Shown here: positions 19,554 through 27,469 of the stretch, one piece after another
Layout of the letters: every line of letters begins with the position of its first letter
How positions within the stretch are numbered: the stretch's first letter is position 1
Assembly (NCBI RefSeq): GCF_000297395.2
Contig: NZ_HF570108.1
Coordinates: 5,627,700 to 5,691,699, forward strand
From: Micromonospora lupini str. Lupac 08
GTDB taxonomy: Bacteria; Actinomycetota; Actinomycetes; Mycobacteriales; Micromonosporaceae
DNA: 64,000 nucleotides
Reading direction: 5' to 3'
The notes under the pieces: model-generated
The model's database searches: none
The model's input: only the letters and a program-made list of their open reading frames with translations
Told to the model about the DNA's origin: nothing
Program-made: the position numbers and the translations under genes

Positions 19554-20577
19554 GCACCGCGTCGATCACCGTGAGCGCGCGGTCGACGTCCGCACCGGCC
19601 ACTCCCGAGTGGGTGACCGCGCGGACCCGACCGTGCCCCAACTCGGCAAGCGCCACCCCGGCGGCGTGCGCCTCGGCGAGGAACCGCGCCCGGGTCAGCC
19701 GGTGCTCCGGCACCCGGAACATGACGATGTTCGTCTGCACGGACGCCGGATCGACCTCGATCCCGTCGATGGTGGCGAGCCCCTCGGCGAGCCGACGGGC
19801 GTTCGCGTGGTCCTCGGCGAGCCGGCCGTGCTCGCGGATGGCGATGATGCCTGCCGCCGCGATGATGCCGGCCTGGCGCATCCCGCCGCCGAGCATCTTG
19901 CGGACCCGACGCACCCGTTCGATGAGGTCGGCGTCGCCGACCACCACCGAGCCGATCGGCGCGCCGAGCCCCTTGGAGAGGCAGAACTGCACCGAGTCGG
20001 CGTGCCGGGCGATCTCGGCGACGTCGACGCCGGACCCGACCGCCGCGTTGAAGATCCGCGCGCCGTCGAGGTGCACCGGCACCCCGCGCTCGTCGGCGAA
20101 CCGGCGGACCTCGGCCAGGTAGGCAAGCGGCAGGATCACCCCGCCGCAGCGGTTCTGCGTGTTCTCCAGGCAGATCAGCGCCGGCACGGCGAACTGCGGG
20201 TCGTCCGGGTCGTCGGGGAACCCGGCGGCCAGGTCGGTCAGCAGCAGCCGGCCGTCGGGCTGGTTCGGCACCGGCAGGTACGTCACCCCGCCGCAGACCG
20301 CCGCGCCGCCGGCCTCGTAGATGTAGATGTCGCTCTCCGCGCCCACCAGCATGGCCGCGCCGCGCGGCGCGTGCGCCATGATCGTCGCCAGGTTGGCCAT
20401 GGTGCCGCTCGGGGTCAGGCAGGCGGCCTGCTTGCCCAACGTGGACGCGGCCAGCTCCTCCAGCTCGCGGACGGTCGGGTCCTCGGCGTACACGTCGTCG
20501 CCGAGCGGTGCTCGGACCATCGCGTCGCGCATCGCCGGGGTGGGCAGGGTAAAGGTGTCGCTGCGCAGCTCGATCAC
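19540..20577 (-). CDS. low-specificity L-threonine aldolase-like PLP enzyme
   Basis: Fold-type I PLP enzyme that reversibly splits beta-hydroxy amino acids into glycine and an aldehyde. The 345-residue length and motifs fit: IELRSDTFTLPTPAMRDAM at the N-terminus, GDDVYAEDPTV, LDGARIFNAAV, and LSKGLGAPIGS containing the PLP lysine. It is the last gene of the minus-strand supply operon, starting with ATGA overlap on the preceding fusion gene. In context it may provide or edit a beta-hydroxy amino acid (threonine or allo-threonine) for the threonine-kinase route or for direct NRPS loading. That role is inference. Confidence 0.88.
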
Positions 20578-22847
20578 GGCACGTCCACCCGGACCGTGAG
20601 CCTGTCGGTGGCCTCGGCGAGGGCGGCGAGCACCTGCCCGGCGTCGTCTCCGACGGCGATGACGTGCCCCACCCGGTCGTACGCGTTCTCCGGCGGCCGC
20701 ACCGACGACCCCGGGCGGGCGGTGACGGTAACCCGCAGCACCCCCGGGCAGCGGCCGGCCCGGTCCACCCCGTCCACGCCGGCCAGGGTGCCGGTGCGGT
20801 CGGCGGTCAGGAAGCGGATGCCCGCGTACCCCTTGCTGGTCGGGGTGAGGGTGACCGGCAGGCCGGTGGCCGCGCGCAGTTGCTGGTCGAGCAGTTCCAC
20901 ACCTGTCGCGACCCGGATCAGCTCGGGGATCATGCCGCCGGCCGGCCGCGGATTGATCTCGATCAGGGCGGGCCCGGCCGGGGTGAGCCGCACCTCGCTG
21001 TGGGTGGCGCCGACGCTCATGCCGACCGCGCCCAGTGCCCGGCGGACCAGGTCGACCACCTCCGTCGCGACCGCCGGGGGCAGCCCCGCCGGGAACACGT
21101 GCCGCCGCTCCACGAAGTGCGGCGGCGGATCGACCTGCTTGTCCGTGATGCCCAGGCAGTGCTGGGCGTCACCCGTGCCGAACAGCTCCACGCTCACCTC
21201 CGGCCCGTCCAGGTACTCCTCCACCAGCACCCGCCGGGCCGTGGGCAGACCACGCACGTTGTGGCGTACGGCGAGGACACGCTCGGCCTGGGCCAGCGCC
21301 TCGGCGGCCGTCGCACAGAGCCGGACGCCGTTGGACCCGGAGTCGTCGACCGGTTTCACCACGCACGGCAGGCCCACGTGGTCGACCGCCGCGGCGACCC
21401 GGCCGGCGAGCGTCCCGGCCGGACTCTCCTCGACGAGCACGTGTCGGGGTTGACGCACCCCGGCGGCGTCCAGCGCCGCCCGCAGCCGGCCCTTGTCCCG
21501 GCAGGCCAGCACCGCGTCGACGGGGTTGCCGGGCAGACCGAGCCAGCCGGCCAGCTCGGCCACCGCCGGAACGAAGAAGTCGCTGGTGCTTGTCACCCCG
21601 GCCAGCTCGTCCCGGCGGTAGCCGGCCTGTACGAACGCGCGCAGCGCGGGCACCGACCCGGTGTCGCAGACCGCCACCTCGGCGGCCGTGTCACCCAGTC
21701 CGACGTAGCGGGTCGGGTCGGCGGTCAGCAGCACCGGGTGAAAGCCCAGGTCGGCGGCGCGGCGCAGGGCGAGCATCCCGGTGCCTGTGGTGTTGGACTC
21801 GACGAAGAGCAGGCGCCTTCGACCGGCCGGCGGGGCGAGGGCCGCCCGCGACCACGAGGTGACGACGGTGTCCGGCTCGACCACTGCCGGCTCGGCGGCC
21901 AGCGGCAGCGCGGTCAGCCCGGTGGCCGCCCAGTAGTCGTCGTCGTAGACGGTGTCGGCGTACCTGTCGCCGCGATCGGGGAAGATGCCGACCACCCGGC
22001 TGCCGGGCGGCGTACGGCGGGCCACGTCGTGCAGCACCCGGTAGACCGAGCCGGACGTGTTGCCGGCGAAGATCTGCTGCTCGCGGGCCAACTCCCGGGT
22101 GGCCACGAACGCCTCGTGGTCGTTGAGCCAGTGCACCTCGTCCACCAGCCGGCGGTCCAGGTTCTTCGGCAGGAGGCTGTTGCCCAGGCCGCTCTGCAGA
22201 CGCCCCGGCTGATCCGGTTGGCCGAACAGCATGCTGCCCACGCAGTCCACCCCGACCACGCGCAGGTCGGGCAGGCTGCGGCGCAGCGCCCGGGAGCTGC
22301 CGCAGAGCGACCCGCCGCTGCCCACCGAGCCGACAAGCACGTCGAACGGCCCGAGGTCGGCGAGCAGCTCGTCGGCCAGCCACCGGTACGCACCGGGATT
22401 GTCCGGATTGCTGTACTGCTGCGGCCAGAACGCCCCGGGCAGCCCGGCCAGCAGCTCCTCCAGCCGCTCGATGCGGGCGCTCTGCCAGCCGTGCGACGTC
22501 ATCGCCGACACGACGTGCACCTCGCAGCCGAGCGCGCGCAGCTTCGCGAGGGTCACCCGGTCGATCCGGGGGTCGGTGACGATGTGCACCGGGTGCCCGA
22601 GCGACCGGCCGACCAGGGCCACGCCGAGGGCCATCGTGCCCGACGAACTCTCCACCACCGGGTCGCCGTCGGCGAGCACACCCAGTCGCCGGGCCTCCAG
22701 GATCATGGCGCGGGCGACCCGGTCCTTCATCCCGTACAGGTTCTGCGACTCGAGCTTCGCGTACACCTCGACGGCCGGCGCGGCGGGCATCCGCAGCCGG
22801 ACCAGCGGGGTGTGGCCGATGGCGTCGCGGACCTGGTCGAAGCGCAT
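20574..22847 (-). CDS. cysteine-synthase-like PLP domain fused to an ATP-grasp ligase
   Basis: A 757-residue two-domain enzyme. Residues ~1-320 are a fold-type II PLP domain of the cysteine synthase/SbnA type: HTPLVRLRM, the PLP lysine in YGMKDRVARAM, the substrate loop SSSGTMALG and the phosphate-cradling GSVGSGGSLCG. Residues ~350-757 form an ATP-grasp ligase (KPVDDSGSNGV, VEEYLDGPEVSVELF, IEINPRPAGGMIPEL). In context the PLP half could perform beta-replacement on O-phosphothreonine, using an amino acid as nitrogen donor. The ATP-grasp half would form an amide. ATG 22847 overlaps the kinase stop. The fusion is unusual and its combined reaction is not established. Confidence 0.85.
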   Translation of the reverse strand: MRFDQVRDAIGHTPLVRLRMPAAPAVEVYAKLESQNLYGMKDRVARAMILEARRLGVLADGDPVVESSSGTMALGVALVGRSLGHPVHIVTDPRIDRVTLAKLRALGCEVHVVSAMTSHGWQSARIERLEELLAGLPGAFWPQQYSNPDNPGAYRWLADELLADLGPFDVLVGSVGSGGSLCGSSRALRRSLPDLRVVGVDCVGSMLFGQPDQPGRLQSGLGNSLLPKNLDRRLVDEVHWLNDHEAFVATRELAREQQIFAGNTSGSVYRVLHDVARRTPPGSRVVGIFPDRGDRYADTVYDDDYWAATGLTALPLAAEPAVVEPDTVVTSWSRAALAPPAGRRRLLFVESNTTGTGMLALRRAADLGFHPVLLTADPTRYVGLGDTAAEVAVCDTGSVPALRAFVQAGYRRDELAGVTSTSDFFVPAVAELAGWLGLPGNPVDAVLACRDKGRLRAALDAAGVRQPRHVLVEESPAGTLAGRVAAAVDHVGLPCVVKPVDDSGSNGVRLCATAAEALAQAERVLAVRHNVRGLPTARRVLVEEYLDGPEVSVELFGTGDAQHCLGITDKQVDPPPHFVERRHVFPAGLPPAVATEVVDLVRRALGAVGMSVGATHSEVRLTPAGPALIEINPRPAGGMIPELIRVATGVELLDQQLRAATGLPVTLTPTSKGYAGIRFLTADRTGTLAGVDGVDRAGRCPGVLRVTVTARPGSSVRPPENAYDRVGHVIAVGDDAGQVLAALAEATDRLTVRVDVP

Positions 22848-23782
22848 CAGCCGCCCCCGGAGAGCTCGTCGGCGCCGAGCGACCGGTGCACGGTCACCTG
22901 GCCGGGCAGCGCGACGCAGGCGGCGCGCACATGGTCGATCTTCGCGGCGCGCTCCGGGTCGTCCTCGGCGAGCAGGACACCGAGGGCGGTGCCGCTGTGC
23001 GCGATGACCAGGCCGTAGCCGTCCACCTCGCGGCAGAGCCGGTGCAGCACGTCGAAGTGCCGGCGGGGGCGCAGCTTGCCGTTCAGCACGGCGCTGCGGG
23101 TGGTGACCCGGCCGACGGCGGGCAGGTCGCCGGCGCGGACGGCCGCGGTGAGAGCGGCGAGCAGCCGGGCGTACTCCTGCTTGTCGGCGTCGTCGAACGG
23201 CTTCGGGATGCGGTTGAAGCGGATCGTGTCCACCGCGCCGCCCTCGTCGTGGGCCACCACGGTGAGCGGGGGCAGGACGCCGATGCGTTCGCGCAGCCGC
23301 ACCTCCCGGTGGTAGAAGGCGACGACCCCGTCGTACATGACGCCGTCGGAGGGCTCGATCTGGCGCAGCAGCGACTCGATGGTGCGTTCGCTCAGCGGCA
23401 TGCCGAACGCATCCCCGACCGCCCGCGCGGTGGCCACCAGGTCCGCCGACGAGCTGGCGAAGCCCTTCCCCTCGGCCAGCTCGCCACCCAGCTCCAGCAC
23501 GCCGCCGCCGGACAGGCCGAACAGCTCCATGATGGTGGCGGCCAGCCGGGCCGACTTCCGCTTGTGCTGCGGGAAGACGCGGATGTGGTCCAGCTCGTTC
23601 GTCGGCCAGAACGTGGCGGTGGCCCACTGCGCCATCGGGAACGTCACCAGGAAGTCCCGGTCGGTGTCGGGCAGGACGCCCTGCAACAGCTCCCCGAAGG
23701 TGCCGAACGCGGTGCCGACGCCGAGCCGGCCGGTGGCCGCCAGCAACGCGTCCCGGTCGGCGGTGCACGCCCCCTCCCCCAT
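22847..23782 (-). CDS. GHMP-family kinase, PduX-like L-threonine kinase
   Basis: Likely converts L-threonine and ATP to O-phospho-L-threonine. The 311-residue protein has the PduX-type N-terminal motif GTFGELLQG, the GHMP phosphate loop EGKGFASSSADLVATA, and EPSDGVMYDGVVAFYHR, which in PduX-like kinases follows the ATP site. PduX itself serves cobalamin synthesis, but no cobalamin gene is nearby. Here the kinase sits between the lyase-like and cysteine-synthase-like genes, the combination expected for making 2,3-diaminobutyrate by replacement of the phosphorylated hydroxyl. ATG 23782 lies four bases after the upstream stop. Confidence 0.85.
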   Translation of the reverse strand: MGEGACTADRDALLAATGRLGVGTAFGTFGELLQGVLPDTDRDFLVTFPMAQWATATFWPTNELDHIRVFPQHKRKSARLAATIMELFGLSGGGVLELGGELAEGKGFASSSADLVATARAVGDAFGMPLSERTIESLLRQIEPSDGVMYDGVVAFYHREVRLRERIGVLPPLTVVAHDEGGAVDTIRFNRIPKPFDDADKQEYARLLAALTAAVRAGDLPAVGRVTTRSAVLNGKLRPRRHFDVLHRLCREVDGYGLVIAHSGTALGVLLAEDDPERAAKIDHVRAACVALPGQVTVHRSLGADELSGGG

Positions 23783-23786
23783 CGCG

Positions 23787-25310
23787 TCAGCCGATCCCGT
23801 GACCCGCGCCCGCCGGGACCAGCCCCAGCAGGCGATCGGTCTCCTCGACAGCGGCCCGGTCGGTCGCGGCCCGCCGCGCCCACTGTGCGCGCAGCTCGTC
23901 GTGGTCGAGCGCCTGCGTCGCCAGCAGGTCGGTCACCGCGGAGGGTCGGGTCGAGCCGGCGGTCCGCCGCGCCGCCAGCCCGGCGTGCACGTCGAACGCC
24001 TCACGCAGCAGCGTCGCCGGGTCGGCCAGCCGGTAGCCCTCCGCGGCGGTGGTGGCCGCCAGCAGCTCCGGGTCCGTGTCGCCTGGCGCCCGGCCGGTCG
24101 CCGCCGCGGCCACCACGTACCGGCCGGCGAGCACCTGGGCCCGCCGCCACGGCACGCCCTCGCGCAGGGTCAACAGGTTGGCGAGCGCGAACCCGCCCAG
24201 GAACTCCCGCTCGCAGGCGGCGAGCATCCTCTCGGTCCGGAAGCGCAGGTTGTCCACCACTGCGGTGAGCAGCCGCAGCAGCGAACGGGTGGCGTCGATC
24301 GCGGTGTACAGGTGGGCGCCGGCCTCCTTGGACACCTCGACGAGGTTGGCGTACGGGGTGTTGCGCTGGCCGAGCAGCGCGTCGGTGTGGAACGCGCCCA
24401 GGTGCGCCGAGCGGCCCCGGATCCGTTCCAGGATCGGGAAGTTCTTCTTCTGCGGCATCGCCGAGGAGATGCCGCTCAGCTCGTCGGGCAGATCCAGGAA
24501 ACCCAGGTCGCTGCCGCCCCAGGCGATCAGGTCGGTGACGAACCGGCTGGTCTCCGCGCCGAACAGGGACAGCTCGGCGGTGACCTCCAGCACCCAGCGC
24601 CGGGACGCCACGGCGGTCAGCGCGTGCGACTGGGCCGCCCGGAAGCCGAGCAGTCGGGCCATCCGGTCCCGGTCCCACGGGAGGTCCTGACCGGCCATCG
24701 CGCCCGCGCCGAGCGGGCAGGCGTCGATCGCGTCGTACGTGCTCAGCAGCCGGCGCAGGGTGTGCAGCACGTGCCCGGAGAACGCGGCCAGGTGGAAGCC
24801 CGGCGTGATCACCTGGGCGGCCTGGAAGTGGGTGTAGCCGGGCATCGGGCTGGTGGTGTGCTCACCGGCCCGCCGGTGCAGGCTGGCCCACAACCCGAGC
24901 AGCGCCTGCGCCACGCCGACCACCTGCTGCCTGGCGAACAGCAGCTGGGCGGTGGCCTGGAGGTCGTTGCGGCTGCGGTCGACGTGCCACAGCGGCAGCG
25001 GCTCGGCCAGCGCCGCCTCGACGTGCCGCTCCAGGGCGAACGCGAGATCCGACAGGTTGGCCACCGGGTCGGCGCTGAGTGCGGCCGGGGCGGCGCTGTC
25101 CAGGCCGACCGCCACGGCGGCAGCCTGGTCGGCGGTGAGCAGCCCCATCCGCTGGTATTCCAGGGCCAGCACCTTCTCCACCGCCACGTACGACGCGAGC
25201 AGGTGCTCGACCTCGAAGCGGAACTGCGGCGCCAGCACCTCGTCGTGGAGGAGCCGGCCGGGTGGCTCGTCGATCCGCCCGGTCAGGCCGGACGGCGCGC
25301 TGCTGTTCAC
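23787..25310 (-). CDS. argininosuccinate lyase-like (fumarase/aspartase superfamily) enzyme
   Basis: A 507-residue superfamily member catalysing elimination of fumarate from an N-substituted aspartate. Motifs seen are WHVDRSRNDLQA (the SRND region of argininosuccinate lyases), GYTHFQAAQ and SSAMPQKKNFP, the superfamily signature loop. Arginine genes are not neighbours, so it is probably a dedicated paralogue that releases fumarate from an aspartate adduct formed by the PLP enzyme, leaving the new amine. GTG 25310 is supported by GGGGAGG six bases upstream. It is the first gene of the four-gene operon and divergent from the second NRPS gene. Confidence 0.85.
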   Translation of the reverse strand: MNSSAPSGLTGRIDEPPGRLLHDEVLAPQFRFEVEHLLASYVAVEKVLALEYQRMGLLTADQAAAVAVGLDSAAPAALSADPVANLSDLAFALERHVEAALAEPLPLWHVDRSRNDLQATAQLLFARQQVVGVAQALLGLWASLHRRAGEHTTSPMPGYTHFQAAQVITPGFHLAAFSGHVLHTLRRLLSTYDAIDACPLGAGAMAGQDLPWDRDRMARLLGFRAAQSHALTAVASRRWVLEVTAELSLFGAETSRFVTDLIAWGGSDLGFLDLPDELSGISSAMPQKKNFPILERIRGRSAHLGAFHTDALLGQRNTPYANLVEVSKEAGAHLYTAIDATRSLLRLLTAVVDNLRFRTERMLAACEREFLGGFALANLLTLREGVPWRRAQVLAGRYVVAAAATGRAPGDTDPELLAATTAAEGYRLADPATLLREAFDVHAGLAARRTAGSTRPSAVTDLLATQALDHDELRAQWARRAATDRAAVEETDRLLGLVPAGAGHGIG

Positions 25311-25340
25311 GATCGGCCTCCCCGTTGCGCCGGCGGCAGA

Positions 25341-25370
25341 AACATACCCAGGCCCGTAGCGACGTGACAA
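25341..25370 (-). promoter_or_regulatory. promoter of the lyase/kinase/PLP-ligase/aldolase operon
   Basis: On the minus strand TTGTCA (complement of 25365-25370) and TATGTT (complement of 25341-25346) are spaced by 18 bp, 31 bases before the GTG at 25310. This is the best match to a housekeeping promoter in the 152-bp divergent gap. The opposite-strand promoter for the NRPS genes must overlap it, but I see only weak boxes (TGTCGA at 25375, ACATAC at 25398). Confidence 0.55.
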
Positions 25371-25462
25371 CCCCTGTCGATATTCGCCGGCCGGGCGACA
25401 TACCGCGGCGAAAGCGCATCGATAGCGGGCTCTGGCACCGTGGCTGCCGGCGAGGAGGTGCC

Positions 25463-27250
25463 GTGACGTCACTGGACGAGATGTTCGCGCGACAGGCCCA
25501 CCGGACACCGTCGGCGCCGGCCGTGGTGGACGACGGCGGGACGCTCGACTACGCGACGCTGGACGCCCGCGTGGACGACCTGGCCGGCGCGCTGCGCGAG
25601 GCGGGCGTACGGGCCGACCAGCCCGTCGGGCTCGTCCTGGACCGGTCGGCGCACATGGTGGCCGCCGTGCTGGCGGTGCTGCGCGCCGGCGGGGCGTACG
25701 TGCCGATCGAGCCGGAGACGCCTGCCGCCCGGCGGGAGGCGATCCTCACCGACGCGGCCGCGACCGTCTGCGTGGTGGGGCCGTCCCTGGCCGGGGAGGT
25801 GCGCGCCGCCGGCCGGGTCGCCGTGCTCCCCGAGGCCACGCCCACCGGCGGTCCGCCGCCGGCGTCGACGCCGCCGCACCCGGACCAGCTCTGCGCGATC
25901 TACTACACCTCCGGCTCGACGGGCCGGCCCAAGGGCGTCGCCTGCACGCACGGCGGCTGGGCCAACCGGATGCGCTGGATGCAGGAGCGGCACCACCTCC
26001 AGCCCGGCGAGACAGTGCTGCAGAAGACCACGCTGACGTTCGACGACGCGGCTGTCGAGCTGCTGTGGCCGCTGCTGGTCGGCGGTCGGGTCGCCATGCT
26101 GGCCCCGGGGGCGCACCGCGACCCGCGCGCCATCATCGACGCGGCGATCGGGCACGAGGCCGTGCACCTGCAGTTCGTCCCGAGCGTGTTCGACCTGTTC
26201 CTGGAGACGCTCACCGACGCCGACGTGGCCGGCCTGACCCGCCTGCGCAGTGTGCTGTGCAGCGGCGAGGCGCTGCGCCCGGAGCTGGTCCGGCGGTTCT
26301 TCGCGCGGTTCCCCGACGGGGTCTCGCTCGACAACACCTGGGGCGCCACCGAGGTCTCGATCGACTCGACGTACCACATCTGCCGGCCCGCCGACGGCCT
26401 CGCCGACGGCGCGAGCGTGCCCATCGGTCAGCCGATGACCGGCAATCGGGTCACCGTGCGCGACGCCCGGCACCACCCGGTCCGCGGCGGCGACGTCGGC
26501 GAGCTGTGCATCGGCGGCGTCGGGCTGGCCCGCGGCTACCAGGGCGACCCGCGACGCACCGCGGTGGCGTTCGTGCCCGACCCGGACGGCTTCGGCGCCC
26601 GGATGTACCGCACCGGCGACCGCGGCGCGCAGCGTCCGGACGGGACGCTCGCCTTCGTCGACCGGGTCGACCACCAGGTCAAGATCCGCGGTGTACGGAT
26701 CGAGCTGGGCGAGGTGGAGACCGCGCTGCGGGGCCACCCGCAGGTCGCCGACGCGGTGGTGCTCGCGCTCGGCACCGGAACGAAACACCTCGCCGCCTAC
26801 CTGGTGCCCCGGCAGGCCGGCCGCTGCTCGGTCGACGACGTGCGCGCCCACCTGCGCACGGTGCTGACCAGCTACGCCGTGCCGACCCACCTGACCGTGC
26901 TGGACCGGCTGCCGCTGCACCCCAACGGCAAGGTCGACCGGGCCGCGCTGGCGGCCCTGCCGACGCCCGGCAGCGACGACGACGCGCTGTTGGCGCCCCG
27001 GACGGTCACCGAGGAGACCGTCGCGGAGATCTGGTGCGCGGTGCTCGGCGTCGACCGGGTCGGCGTCGACCAGGACTTCTTCGCCACCGGCGGGCACTCG
27101 CTGCTCGCCGTGCGCGTCCTCAGCCGGTTGCGGCAGGCGTTCGGCCTGGACATCCCGCTGCGGCTGATCTTCGACCACCCGACGATCGCGGCGTCCGCGG
27201 CGGAGCTGGAGCGGCTCGTGCTGGCGGACCTGGAGGGAGCAGCGCGGTGA
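25463..27250 (+). CDS. nonribosomal peptide synthetase, A-T
   Basis: A 595-residue free-standing loading module. The adenylation domain (about 1-500) has YYTSGSTGRPKG, the SGEAL region and MYRTGDRGAQ. Specificity positions read D-D-V-Q-L-S-T-I-D-K: the Asp that binds the alpha-amino group is kept, but the code matches nothing I recognise, consistent with an unusual amino acid such as diaminobutyrate or the carrier-protein-derived product. The carrier domain contains TGGHSLLA (Ser near 543). GTG 25463 follows AGGAGG by four bases. Its stop overlaps the MbtH start (GTGA), and the third NRPS gene follows closely, so all three are co-translated. Confidence 0.92.
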   Translation: MTSLDEMFARQAHRTPSAPAVVDDGGTLDYATLDARVDDLAGALREAGVRADQPVGLVLDRSAHMVAAVLAVLRAGGAYVPIEPETPAARREAILTDAAATVCVVGPSLAGEVRAAGRVAVLPEATPTGGPPPASTPPHPDQLCAIYYTSGSTGRPKGVACTHGGWANRMRWMQERHHLQPGETVLQKTTLTFDDAAVELLWPLLVGGRVAMLAPGAHRDPRAIIDAAIGHEAVHLQFVPSVFDLFLETLTDADVAGLTRLRSVLCSGEALRPELVRRFFARFPDGVSLDNTWGATEVSIDSTYHICRPADGLADGASVPIGQPMTGNRVTVRDARHHPVRGGDVGELCIGGVGLARGYQGDPRRTAVAFVPDPDGFGARMYRTGDRGAQRPDGTLAFVDRVDHQVKIRGVRIELGEVETALRGHPQVADAVVLALGTGTKHLAAYLVPRQAGRCSVDDVRAHLRTVLTSYAVPTHLTVLDRLPLHPNGKVDRAALAALPTPGSDDDALLAPRTVTEETVAEIWCAVLGVDRVGVDQDFFATGGHSLLAVRVLSRLRQAFGLDIPLRLIFDHPTIAASAAELERLVLADLEGAAR

Positions 27251-27468
27251 CGAACGAAACCGACGAGCTGTCGTACAGCGTCGTGGTCAACCACGAGGAG
27301 CAGTACTCGATCTGGCCGGCCGAGCGGCCGGTGCCGGCGGGCTGGCGGGCCGAGGGCACCACCGGCAGCCGCGAGGAGTGCCTCGACCACGTCGAGCGGG
27401 TCTGGGTGGACATGCGCCCGGCGAGCCTGCGCCGGCACCTGGACGGCGAGCCGGACGACGTGGCCTGA
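27247..27468 (+). CDS. MbtH-like NRPS accessory protein
   Basis: Small chaperone that binds NRPS adenylation domains and is often essential for their folding or activity. The 73-residue product shows the full family signature: NHEEQYSIWP, PAGWRAEG, GSREECLDHVERVWVDMRP, with the two conserved tryptophan regions. It sits between the A-T gene (four-base overlap) and the large NRPS gene (one base between stop and GTG), so it will be made in step with both. It should serve all four adenylation domains of the cluster. Confidence 0.95.
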   Translation: MTNETDELSYSVVVNHEEQYSIWPAERPVPAGWRAEGTTGSREECLDHVERVWVDMRPASLRRHLDGEPDDVA

Positions 27469-27469
27469 C

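Noticed and set aside
23787..25310. Housekeeping argininosuccinate lyase (argH)
   Set aside because: No argG or other arginine genes are near. Position with a threonine kinase and cysteine-synthase-like gene favours a specialised fumarate-releasing role, although the reaction class is the same.
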